Shown piece by piece: positions 33,804 through 43,870 of a stretch of DNA of 64,000 nucleotides (within the stretch, counting starts at the first letter, position 1; the number at the start of each line of letters is the position of its first letter). The DNA comes from Tersicoccus mangrovi (GTDB lineage: Bacteria > Actinomycetota > Actinomycetes > Actinomycetales > Micrococcaceae). Location of the stretch: assembly GCF_036881825.1 (NCBI RefSeq), contig NZ_JBAJMW010000002.1:248001-312000 (forward strand), in the 5' to 3' direction. Made by a program: the position numbers and the translations under genes. The notes beneath the pieces were generated by a model. It saw only the letters and a list, made by a program, of their open reading frames with translations. It had not been told where the DNA came from and made no database searches.

Positions 33804-34980
33804 GCACCCCCTCTAACTTGGCCTCGAACTCCGGGTGCCACCCGATTCTTTGGCCCAGTTCCCCGTCCGCAAGGGCATGAAACATGCCCCGGCTGAACCA
33901 TGGCTCGTCGAATCTTTCTCGTAACCTTGCGCGAGATTCTTTGGCGAGCTCTTCAAGAATCTCTTGGCCAACGATGTCGGCGTCGGTACGCCCCGATCTA
34001 CGCATCACCGCGACACGTCTGTCGAAGATCTGTTCCCACTCGTCGTAAAGTCGGAAGGCGAAGCGATCCAACTCAGTCTCAGCGAGCAACTGATGGCGCA
34101 GCCAGAACGACCGCTGGGAGAAGGCGCGATGGTAATCCCGGATTGCCTTCCACAACCGCGTGTTCTCTAAGGCGATCCATAGGAGCTGCTGGACGAATGG
34201 GCGGTCCTGGTACATCACGGTGATAGACTCGTCGTATTCCCGCATGATCTCTGGGTCGACCGGTAGCGTGTCTGACTTGAGTTGGTCTGCAATCTCAGTG
34301 ACTTGAACGATCAAGTCGTTACCCGTCAGAGCATCGAGGTCTCGTGCCAGCAGTTTCACTGACATGCCAGCCCACCATCCCTTGATGAGGTGGACGAAGA
34401 CTTTCTCCTTGCCGGTTGGGATCGCATACCGGAATGTCTTCGTAAGCTCCTCATCGATTTGAGGGGCGTGAACTGAGCTGTCGTCGATCGTGATCCGATC
34501 GATTAGATCGTCTCGAGTCTCGGTGTTAAGGTCGAGGAACTTCTTCCGCCACTGCGCGGTCGTACTGTTGCCCGACTTCCCGGCGGCCTCCAATAGCTCT
34601 TCGAGCACTCCGTTGGCGTTGCGCTCCTCGCCGGTTCGGAGTCCCCGGAGGGCTGATCCAACCGGCAGGGTTTGAGTGGTAACCAGGCGCAAGATCAGAT
34701 TGTCGTTCAGGTCGAGGTCCATCCAGACATTCAGCGTCCGCCAGAGGTCAACGCTCATCGCCGTGATTGGCCCGCTCACGCCGGTGTGGTGTTTGGTCTG
34801 AAGGAGTTCGCTGGGGGACCCGTCGCTGTCGAACTGGATGTCGTCGAGGCTTTCGAGGCGAAGCTCCAGCGCCGGTTCATAGGACGCGCGCCTTCCGAGC
34901 TCGATCAAGGCCCACATGCACTGATGGACGTAGCCGAGCGCCGGACCAGCAGCGCTGTGTCCTTGACCGTCCGTTGACAT
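33784..34980 (-). CDS. ABC-three-component system effector: PD-(D/E)xK-like nuclease domain plus CTD
   Basis: A 398-residue protein. The N-terminal 70 residues read GPALGYVHQCMWALIEL, then LRLESLDDIQFD and ELLQTKHHTG. That order (helix, acidic residues, QxK) is the signature of a restriction-endonuclease-fold domain like the Cap4/DUF4297 effectors. The rest is helical and charged (residues 75-398) and should be the C-terminal domain that joins the complex. The start MSTDGQGHS at 34980 follows GGGAGAGG; an in-frame upstream Met lacks a site. It is the first gene of the three-gene operon. Confidence 0.78.
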   Translation of the reverse strand: MSTDGQGHSAAGPALGYVHQCMWALIELGRRASYEPALELRLESLDDIQFDSDGSPSELLQTKHHTGVSGPITAMSVDLWRTLNVWMDLDLNDNLILRLVTTQTLPVGSALRGLRTGEERNANGVLEELLEAAGKSGNSTTAQWRKKFLDLNTETRDDLIDRITIDDSSVHAPQIDEELTKTFRYAIPTGKEKVFVHLIKGWWAGMSVKLLARDLDALTGNDLIVQVTEIADQLKSDTLPVDPEIMREYDESITVMYQDRPFVQQLLWIALENTRLWKAIRDYHRAFSQRSFWLRHQLLAETELDRFAFRLYDEWEQIFDRRVAVMRRSGRTDADIVGQEILEELAKESRARLRERFDEPWFSRGMFHALADGELGQRIGWHPEFEAKLEGVLAHVGI

Positions 34981-35389
34981 CGACCTCTCCCTTCGATCGT
35001 TTGGCAACGCAAGTTCTGGCTGACGTCAGCCTAGTGGGGACAGGCTCACCGGAAGGTGCCGCATCGACTATGTGGCGTTGCGGAGCGTTCCAGGGAAGGA
35101 TGTCCTGCAAGCCACCTCGTATCCCAAGCATTTCAGTAACGATGTCGTCCGTGTCGCTCAAATAGTGAGTCCAGTCAGAAGGTCCCGCATATAGCATGAG
35201 GACTCACTGCATCGAATCGCCTAAGTGAGGCCTTCTCGGACAATCTCAACGTCCACGACGGCGACACCATCCGCGCTGTTCATCGGGTTCGCGGGGCCCG
35301 AATGTCAAGACGATCGTCGTCCGCAGGCAAGGAGAGTCGGCGGAACCGGTGGTGCCGCTGCTTCAACATTGACCCCTTGGACCTTCAGG
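34981..35389. other. Low-GC spacer between the ABC-3C operon and tRNA-Val
   Basis: About 410 bases with no convincing gene. It holds a 9-bp inverted repeat at 35164-35208, a possible -10 (TATATG on the minus strand, 35188-35193), and a weak minus-strand frame (35197 to 34877) that overlaps the operon start. I find no integrase, direct repeat of the tRNA 3' end, or terminator. Confidence 0.5.
35164..35208 (-). promoter_or_regulatory. Inverted repeat upstream of the ABC-3C operon
   Basis: AGTGAGTCC at 35164-35172 and GGACTCACT at 35200-35208 are perfect 9-bp arms around a 27-base centre that contains the palindrome GCATATAGC-like -10 region. Candidate operator, about 200 bases before the first operon gene. 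Confidence 0.35.
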
Positions 35390-35462
35390 TGGGCCCTGCC
35401 GGGATCGAACCGACGACATTCACGGTGTAAACGTGACGCTCTACCAGCTGAGCTAAAGGCCC
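35390..35462 (-). tRNA. tRNA-Val (anticodon TAC)
   Basis: Acceptor GGGCCTT/AGGGCCC (one G-U), D-stem GCTC/GAGC, anticodon stem TCACG/CGTGA with loop TTTACAC, and T-stem with GGTTCGATC. CCA is not encoded. Its 3' end faces the ABC-3C operon. Confidence 0.95.
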
Positions 35463-35670
35463 CTCGGCCGCGGACGGCCGCTCCCCCGTGCAGCCTACGG
35501 CCGGTTCGGGGTCGGTGCAGCAGTCTACCGGCACGTCACGGCCGATCGGCGGTGCGGCCGGCGCGGGTCGCGTTCCGCTCCAGCCGGCTCACGGGGACCG
35601 AGCGGTGGGACAATGGAGGGCATCGAGCCGGCGTCGGGCTCGGTGTCAGGTCCTCGGGTTTCGGGTCATC

Positions 35671-36117
35671 ATGCGCACCACCATCTCCATCGTCGCCGCC
35701 AGCACGCTGCTGCTGGCCACCTGCGCCTGCGGGGGCAGTCGATCCACGCCGGCCGGCGGCGACCTCACCGCGGCACCGGCGATGACGACCACCGCGGTCG
35801 CCCGCGCGACCCGTCAGCCGCACGGAGCCGTGTACGAGGTGACCAGCGACGCCCCCACGGCCCTGGCCGTCAGCTGGCGGAGCTGGCGCGAGGGCGGGAG
35901 CCTGGGCGTCCAGGAGTACGCGAGCGGTCCGGCGCTGCCCCTGCGCCGCAGCGTTCCGCTACCCGACGACGTCGCCGGCACGCTCTCGTTCGCACTGGAG
36001 GCCCAGGCTGCCGAGGGCGCGACGACCATCACCTGCCGCATCGTCGTCGACGGCGTCGTGCGAGCCGTACGGACCAGCGCGGGCGAGTTCTCGGTCGCCA
36101 ACTGCTACGTCCGCTGA
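35671..36117 (+). CDS. MmpS-like secreted lipoprotein
   Basis: A 148-residue exported protein. The N-terminus MRTTISIVAASTLLLATCACGG is a signal peptide with a lipobox-like LLATC (quoted core VAASTLLLATCAC); Cys18 or Cys20 would carry the lipid. After a Thr/Ala-rich linker, residues 50-148 form a beta-rich domain resembling MmpS accessory proteins (VYEVTSDAPTALAVSW, RRSVPLPDDV, TITCRIVVDGVV, and a final Cys). The two domain Cys may form a disulfide. No MmpL transporter is nearby. The start is chosen from the signal peptide. Confidence 0.7.
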   Translation: MRTTISIVAASTLLLATCACGGSRSTPAGGDLTAAPAMTTTAVARATRQPHGAVYEVTSDAPTALAVSWRSWREGGSLGVQEYASGPALPLRRSVPLPDDVAGTLSFALEAQAAEGATTITCRIVVDGVVRAVRTSAGEFSVANCYVR

Positions 36118-36155
36118 CGCGTTCCCGTCACCGGGCAGGACGACCAGCGGGCGCC

Positions 36156-37343
36156 TCAGCCTGCCGCCGCCGCCGCCAGCCGGTCGACGGCCTCGACGAC
36201 CGTTTCGGGCGCGCACGCCAGGTTCATCCGGGCGTACCCGGCCCCCTGCGGCCCGAACTCGGGCCCGCTGGCCAGCGCCACCCGGGCGTGCTCGAGCGCG
36301 TACCGCGCCGGGTCCTCGCCCCAGCCGAGCTCCGAGAGGTCCAGCCACGCCAGATAGGTCGCCTGCGGGCGGCGCAGCCGGGCCACGGGCAGCTTCTCGG
36401 CCAGCTGCGCGTGGAGCAGCGCGACGTTCTCCTCGATCGCGGCGACGGTCGAGCGCAGCCAGTCGCGGCCGTGCGCGAAGCCGGCCTGCGTGGCGATCAG
36501 CCCGAACAGGCCGGTGCGGAACGTGACCTCCTCCGGCAGGGACCGGATGAGCCGGGTCATCCGGTCCGACTCCGCGACGAACATCGCCGTCTTCAGCCCC
36601 GCCAGGTTGAACGCCTTGCTGGCGGACTCGGCGGCGATACCGTGTTCCCGTGCCTCCTCAGACACGCTCAGGTAGGGCGTGAACCGGTGCCGGTGGTGGG
36701 TCAGCGGGGCGTGGATCTCGTCGCTGACCACGCTCGCCCCGTGCTTCTGGACGATCCGCGCCAGTGCGGTGAGGGTCTGCGGGCTGTGCACCAGGCCGAC
36801 CGGGTTGTGCGGGTTGCAGAGCAGGACCGCGCGGGCGCCGTGGGCCAGCGCCCGGTCGATGCCCTCGAGGTCCAGGGTGTAGGCGTCGCCGTCGTCGTCG
36901 GCAGGACCGTCCAGCAGCGGCACCTCCACGACCGTGCCGCCGGCTTCCGGGATCAGCGTGTAGAACGGCGGGGTGATGACGACGCCGTCGCCCGGGGCGA
37001 TCAGGCGGCGCAGGGACTCGACGATGACGACGCTGACGTCGGTGGTGTAGCTGATCCGCTCCGGCGACGGCGACCACGCCCAGGTCTGCGCGGCGTAGGC
37101 GGCGAAGGCGTCGGCGGCGCCGGTGTCGTGCGGGGCGATGTACCCGGTGTCGCCGAGCTCGACGGCCTCGCGGAGGGCCGCCGTGATGGCCGGGGCCAGC
37201 GGGAAGTCCATCTCGGCGACGAACATCGGCAGCACGTCCGCCGGATAGGTCCGCCACTTCTCGCTCGTGCGACGCCGCAGCACGCTCATCGGGTCGGCGC
37301 CGGTCACCGCACTGGCACCCGTCGTCGATCGGCCCTCCACCAT
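36156..37343 (-). CDS. PatB/MalY-type aminotransferase (cystathionine beta-lyase-like)
   Basis: A 395-residue fold-type I PLP enzyme. The N-terminal KWRTYPADVLPMFVAEMDFPL and the PLP Lys motif SASKAFNLAGLKTA (about residue 240) mark the MalY/PatB branch, whose members cleave C-S bonds of cystathionine or Cys conjugates. NPHNPVGLV and DEIHAPL (PLP-ring Asp) are also intact. The ATG at 37343 follows GGAGGA. It lies 38 bases after the sirtuin stop, so probably co-transcribed. Whether it acts in methionine synthesis or scavenging cannot be told here. Confidence 0.88.
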   Translation of the reverse strand: MVEGRSTTGASAVTGADPMSVLRRRTSEKWRTYPADVLPMFVAEMDFPLAPAITAALREAVELGDTGYIAPHDTGAADAFAAYAAQTWAWSPSPERISYTTDVSVVIVESLRRLIAPGDGVVITPPFYTLIPEAGGTVVEVPLLDGPADDDGDAYTLDLEGIDRALAHGARAVLLCNPHNPVGLVHSPQTLTALARIVQKHGASVVSDEIHAPLTHHRHRFTPYLSVSEEAREHGIAAESASKAFNLAGLKTAMFVAESDRMTRLIRSLPEEVTFRTGLFGLIATQAGFAHGRDWLRSTVAAIEENVALLHAQLAEKLPVARLRRPQATYLAWLDLSELGWGEDPARYALEHARVALASGPEFGPQGAGYARMNLACAPETVVEAVDRLAAAAAG

Positions 37344-37381
37344 CGTCTCCTCCAGCCTCGTGCGCGCCGGCACGGAATTGT

Positions 37382-38284
37382 TCACAGGTCGGGCAGTTCC
37401 TCGGCCAGGTGGCCCAGCGTCTCGCTGACCCCGGCCTGAATCAGCAGGTCGGCCCGGTCGTCCCCGCGGGTCTGGCCGCGGTTGACGATGACGACGGGGA
37501 TCCCCCGCTGGTGCGCGCGGCGGACGAACCGCAACCCGCTCATCACCGCCAGGGAGGAGCCGGCGACGAGCAGGCCGTCGGCGCAGTCGACCATGCCGTA
37601 GCTGCGCGCCACCCGGTCCCGCGGCACGTTCTCCCCGAAGAAGGTGACATCCGGTTTGAGCACGCCACCGCACACGGGGCAGGGCGCGACGACGAAGTCG
37701 GCGGTGGACTCGATCACGGCGTCCGCGTCGGGGGCCACCTCGACGTCCTCGACCATCACCCGCTCGGCGAATCCGGGATTGAGCTCGGTGAGCATCCGGT
37801 CCAGCTGGGCGCGCTGGACCATGCTGGCGCAGGCCAGGCAGACGACGTGGTCGAACCGCCCGTGCAGGTCGACCACGTTCAGGGCGCCCGCCGCCTCGTG
37901 CAGCCGGTCGATGTTCTGGGTGATGATGCCGCTGGTGAGCCCGCGCGACTCCAGCCGGGCCACGGCGTGGTGCCCGGCATTCGGCACGGTCGCGGACATG
38001 AACCGGTAGCCGACGTGGTTGCGGGCCCAGTAGTGGCGGCGCCGGCGGGCGTCGCCGACGAACTCCTGGTAGGTCATCGGGGTGCGCGGCTTGGCGTCCG
38101 GTCCCCGGTAGTCGGGGATGCCCGAGTCGGTGCTCAGGCCGGCGCCGGTGAGCACGGCCAGCCGGCGCCCGGAGAGCAGCTCGACGGCGCGGCGTCGCGC
38201 CTCCGGAAGCGTCGCCTCCGGATCGGTGGTGCCGGTGCGGGCCGGCTCAGGCGTCCAGCGATGCCAGCGCGCGGCGGTACTCAT
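37382..38284 (-). CDS. Sir2-type NAD-dependent protein deacylase
   Basis: A 300-residue sirtuin that removes acyl groups from lysine using NAD+. NAD motifs: GAGLSTDSGIPDYRG near residue 45 and TQNIDRLHEAAG near 120. The catalytic His is in DLHGRFDHVVC. Zinc Cys pairs are CLAC and CPVC, with a longer insert than usual between them (about 50 residues). The start MSTAARWHRW (38284) overlaps the upstream peroxiredoxin by 38 bases; a later GTG is possible. Operon with peroxiredoxin and DUF3052. Confidence 0.92.
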   Translation of the reverse strand: MSTAARWHRWTPEPARTGTTDPEATLPEARRRAVELLSGRRLAVLTGAGLSTDSGIPDYRGPDAKPRTPMTYQEFVGDARRRRHYWARNHVGYRFMSATVPNAGHHAVARLESRGLTSGIITQNIDRLHEAAGALNVVDLHGRFDHVVCLACASMVQRAQLDRMLTELNPGFAERVMVEDVEVAPDADAVIESTADFVVAPCPVCGGVLKPDVTFFGENVPRDRVARSYGMVDCADGLLVAGSSLAVMSGLRFVRRAHQRGIPVVIVNRGQTRGDDRADLLIQAGVSETLGHLAEELPDL

Positions 38285-38798
38285 CCATGCTCCGTGGGTG
38301 GGTGGCGTCGGACAGGATCCGGGCCCGCAGCACGCCGTCGGCGTCGATGACGAAGCTGCCGCGACGGGCACTGCCGCGCTCGTCGTCGAACACCCCGTAC
38401 CGGCGGGCCACCGCGCCGTGCGGCCAGACGTCGCTGAGCAGGTCGAAGGGCAGGGCCTCCGCCTCGGCGAGGGCCCGGAGCGCGAATCTCGAGTCGACCG
38501 ACACGGCCATCAGCCGCACGTCACGACCCGCGAACGGCGAGTCGGCGGCGTCGAGCGCGTCCCTGAGCTCCCGCAGTTCGTCGCCGCACACGCGGGAGAA
38601 CGCCCACGGGAAGAACACGAGCACGACGGGCGTGCCACGCAGGTCCGTCAGCGTGACCGGTTCCCCGTGCTGGTTCACCAGGGCGAACCCGGGAGCCGGC
38701 GCCCCGACGGCGGGCAAGGATCCGCCACCGGGACGGTCCGCGCGAGCGGCGTCCGCAGCGTCGGCGTCCGCGGCGTTGTGATCCGCCGACAGCGTCAC
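38247..38798 (-). CDS. AhpE-type one-cysteine peroxiredoxin
   Basis: A 183-residue thiol peroxidase. After a low-complexity N-terminus (1-28) comes the thioredoxin fold, with the peroxidatic Cys71 in PWAFSRVCGDEL. This matches PxxxTxxC with Ser for Thr. No resolving Cys is visible near the C-terminus, in line with the AhpE group known from mycobacteria. The GTG start overlaps the DUF3052 stop by 4 bases. Confidence 0.9.
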   Translation of the reverse strand: MTLSADHNAADADAADAARADRPGGGSLPAVGAPAPGFALVNQHGEPVTLTDLRGTPVVLVFFPWAFSRVCGDELRELRDALDAADSPFAGRDVRLMAVSVDSRFALRALAEAEALPFDLLSDVWPHGAVARRYGVFDDERGSARRGSFVIDADGVLRARILSDATHPRSMDEYRRALASLDA

Positions 38799-39211
38799 TG
38801 GCGGCGTGCGGTCACCAGGCGGGTGGCGGACCAGTCCTTGGAGACCCCGGCCGAGGACGTGACGTGCAGGCCGGCGGTCGGTGCCGCCTCCTGGATGTCC
38901 GCGGGTGCGACGTAGCCGTCACGGCCGGCCTTCGGGGTGAGGACCCAGACGACGGCGTTCTCCTCGAGGGTGGTCAGCGAGTCGACGAGGGCGTCGACCA
39001 GGTCGCCGTCCCCTTCTCGCCACCACAACAGGGCGGCGTCCGCGACCTCGTGGTCGTCCTCGTCCAGCAGCTCCGAGCCGACCGTGTCCTCGATGTCGTC
39101 GCGGAGGTCGAAGTCGACGTCGTCGTCGTACCCGAACTCCTGGACGAGGTCGTCCTTCTTCAAACCCAGCTTGGCGGCGGCGCTGCTCGCGACGGCGTCT
39201 GCCTCGCTCAC
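38795..39211 (-). CDS. DUF3052-family protein
   Basis: A 138-residue acidic protein of the DUF3052 family, which occurs in many actinobacteria next to aceE and a peroxiredoxin, as here. Conserved parts are KLGLKKDDLVQEFGYDDDVD, LWWREGDGDLVDALVD and VWVLTPKAGRDGYVAPADIQEAA (quoted core WVLTPKAGRDGYV). Function unknown. It is divergent from aceE across a 390-base spacer. Confidence 0.88.
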   Translation of the reverse strand: MSEADAVASSAAAKLGLKKDDLVQEFGYDDDVDFDLRDDIEDTVGSELLDEDDHEVADAALLWWREGDGDLVDALVDSLTTLEENAVVWVLTPKAGRDGYVAPADIQEAAPTAGLHVTSSAGVSKDWSATRLVTARRQ

Positions 39212-39601
39212 GGATGTCCTCCCGATCCCATGGTCCGGACGTGCGTCCGGACGTGTCGTCCGTGCGTGTAGTGACCGCCTCGACCCGGAGATCCCGGACG
39301 AGGCGGATTGCTACCAGACAACACCTTTTCGGGTCCCTCATCAAGCAGCGCCCCGCGGGTACGGCCTCGCGGGCCCGGCGTGAGGTGCATCACGAAAACC
39401 ACATCGCGGAATCTTGATTTCACTTCATGGAATATGAGAGTACGAGATCACCGTCGTTCGGCGCTAGAGTGGCACGCAGACGCCGCCTGCCGTTCGGGCT
39501 GCCCGCATCGCGGGGCCGCTCCGGAGCGGACAGCGGTCTGCGGTCACCCATCATCAGCGATCGCAGTCCGGGTGCTTCACGCACAGACAGAGAGGTTGAA
39601 T
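39212..39601. other. Divergent regulatory spacer between DUF3052 and aceE
   Basis: 390 bases without a gene. Contents: two copies of the palindrome GTCCGGAC 12 bases apart (39233, 39245), an 8-bp hairpin 39275-39306, a CRP/GlxR-like site at 39379-39394, an AT-rich patch 39395-39440, a TAGAGT -10 at 39465-39470 and the aceE ribosome site AGAGAGG at 39589-39595. Confidence 0.6.
39379..39394 (+). promoter_or_regulatory. CRP/GlxR-type binding site upstream of aceE
   Basis: CGTGAGGTGCATCACG has the GTGA-N6-TCAC core of cAMP-receptor-type regulators such as GlxR, which controls aceE in corynebacteria. It lies about 90 bases before the predicted aceE transcription start. Confidence 0.5.
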
Positions 39602-42340
<2,739 letters not shown>

Positions 42341-42376
42341 CCCGGACCGACCGTCGACCCGGCATCACGCCACCGA

Positions 42377-42412
42377 CTCGAGGCCGTCGCACTCCGGTGC
42401 GGCGGCCTCGAG
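42377..42412 (+). terminator. Terminator after aceE
   Basis: A 16-bp stem with one G-T pair (arms 42377-42392 and 42397-42412) and loop TCCG, 36 bases after the aceE stop. Confidence 0.8.
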
Positions 42413-42443
42413 CGGTTCTCCACGTCCTCACCAGGCCGGCCCG

Positions 42444-42460
42444 TTGTAGGGAGTGCACAA
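42444..42460 (+). promoter_or_regulatory. Candidate operator before the PucR-type regulator gene
   Basis: TTGTAG-N5-GCACAA. Shares TTGTAG and ACAA at the same spacing with the perfect palindrome before fabD (43791-43807). It overlaps the -35 region of the regulator's own promoter, whose -10 is TATGCT at 42480-42485. Confidence 0.5.
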
Positions 42461-42479
42461 CTCAAGGCCTGCGCGGCCG

Positions 42480-42485
42480 TATGCT
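42480..42485 (+). promoter_or_regulatory. -10 element implying a leaderless regulator mRNA
   Basis: TATGCT ends 6 bases before the ATG at 42492. Confidence 0.45.
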
Positions 42486-42491
42486 CGGGGC

Positions 42492-43796
42492 ATGAGCGTT
42501 GAGCAGGACCGCGCGGCCTCCCGCACCAGCGCCGGCACCGTGGCCAGCACCGTCGCCGCACCGTCGTTGGAGCCGTCGTCCGACGAGGCCGCCCGGGCCC
42601 GCACCCTCGAGACGCTGCGTTCGAACATCGGCAGCCTGTCCACCGTGACCCTGCGCCGGTTGGACTCGTCCCTGCCGTGGTACCGCCATCTGCGCCCGGA
42701 CGAGCGCTCCGCCCTCGGGCTGGTCGCCCAGAAGGGCATCGCCTCCTTCGTCACCTGGTACGAGAAGCCCGGCAACCCGTCGTGGGTCATGTCCGACGTC
42801 TTCGGCACGGCCCCGACCGAACTGACCCGGTCCATCAGCCTGCAGAAGGCGCTGCAGCTGATCCGCATCGTCGTCGACACCGTCGAACAGCGCGTGCCGG
42901 ACCTCGCGGCCGAGCCCGAGCAGCCGGCGCTGCGCGAGGCGGTGCTGCGCTACTCGCGGGAGGTCGCGTTCGCCGCGGCCGACGTCTACGCGCGGGCCGC
43001 CGAGTCCCGCGGCTCGTGGGACACCCGGCTCGAGGCGCTCGTCGTCGACGGCATCCTGCGTGGGGAGAGCTCCGACTCGCTCCGCTCCCGGATCGCCGCC
43101 CTGGGATGGAGCAGCAAGGCCGAGGTGACGATCGTCGTCGGGGCCGCTCCCGCCGACCCCCACCCGGCCTTCCTCTCGGGCCTGCGCCGGACCACGAAGC
43201 GACTGGCCGAGGACACGCTCGTCGGCATCCAGAGCGACCGCCTGCTGCTGCTGCTCGGCGGCCTGCGCGACCGGGAGACGGCCCTGAGCAAGCTCGCGCC
43301 GGTGTTCGGGGACGGCCCCGTCGTGCACGCCGGGCCTGCGGCATCCCTGGTCGAGGCGGGGCCGGCCGCCCAGGCCGCGTTCTCCGGACTGGCCGCCGCT
43401 CCGGCCTGGCCGGACGCGCCCCGGCCGGTGGCCGCCGACGACCTGTGGCCCGAGCGCCTCATGGCCGGCGACGACGCCGCGCGCCGCGCCCTCGTCCGCG
43501 CCATCTACCGGCCGCTGACGGCGTCGTCGAACGGTCTGCTCGAGACCCTGTCGGCCTACCTGAGCCTCGGGCACTCGCTCGAGGCGACCGCGCGTGCGTT
43601 GTTCGTTCACACCAACACGGTCCGCTACCGCCTGCGCCGCGTGACGGATGTGAGCGGTTGGGATCCGCTCGTCCCACGGGAGGCGTTCGTCCTGCAGACG
43701 GCGCTGGTGGCGGGCCGCCTGGACACTGCCGGCGACGACGCCGACGGCGGGGGAACCGGCGTCGCACCGCGCTCGGGCGACCGCGTCGTCTTGTAG
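42492..43796 (+). CDS. PucR-type regulator of fatty acid synthesis (FasR-like)
   Basis: A 434-residue transcription factor. Residues 40-230 are a helical N-terminal domain (YRHLRPDERSALGLVAQKGI). A middle GGDEF-like degenerate region follows, and a PucR C-terminal helix-turn-helix at about 365-425 (LGHSLEATARALFVHTNTVR). It sits immediately upstream of fabD, as does FasR of Streptomyces coelicolor, an activator of the fab operon; the homology of position and domain is the basis for the name. Paired inverted repeats lie before this gene and fabD. Confidence 0.87.
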   Translation: MSVEQDRAASRTSAGTVASTVAAPSLEPSSDEAARARTLETLRSNIGSLSTVTLRRLDSSLPWYRHLRPDERSALGLVAQKGIASFVTWYEKPGNPSWVMSDVFGTAPTELTRSISLQKALQLIRIVVDTVEQRVPDLAAEPEQPALREAVLRYSREVAFAAADVYARAAESRGSWDTRLEALVVDGILRGESSDSLRSRIAALGWSSKAEVTIVVGAAPADPHPAFLSGLRRTTKRLAEDTLVGIQSDRLLLLLGGLRDRETALSKLAPVFGDGPVVHAGPAASLVEAGPAAQAAFSGLAAAPAWPDAPRPVAADDLWPERLMAGDDAARRALVRAIYRPLTASSNGLLETLSAYLSLGHSLEATARALFVHTNTVRYRLRRVTDVSGWDPLVPREAFVLQTALVAGRLDTAGDDADGGGTGVAPRSGDRVVL

Positions 43797-43807
43797 CATT
43801 CCTACAA
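43791..43807 (+). promoter_or_regulatory. Perfect palindrome before fabD, candidate FasR-like operator
   Basis: TTGTAG-N5-CTACAA. It begins at the last codons of the regulator gene (its TAG stop lies inside the left arm), 64 bases before fabD. It also overlaps a good -10 candidate, TACAAT at 43803-43808. Confidence 0.55.
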
Positions 43808-43870
43808 TCGAGGTCGACGACGTTGGTGCCTCGAATCCGCCGGGAGATACAGAGCTGGTGAAAGGGTGGG

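Noticed and set aside
35225..35785. A 186-codon plus-strand frame
   Set aside because: It reads through the antisense of tRNA-Val and has no ribosome site.
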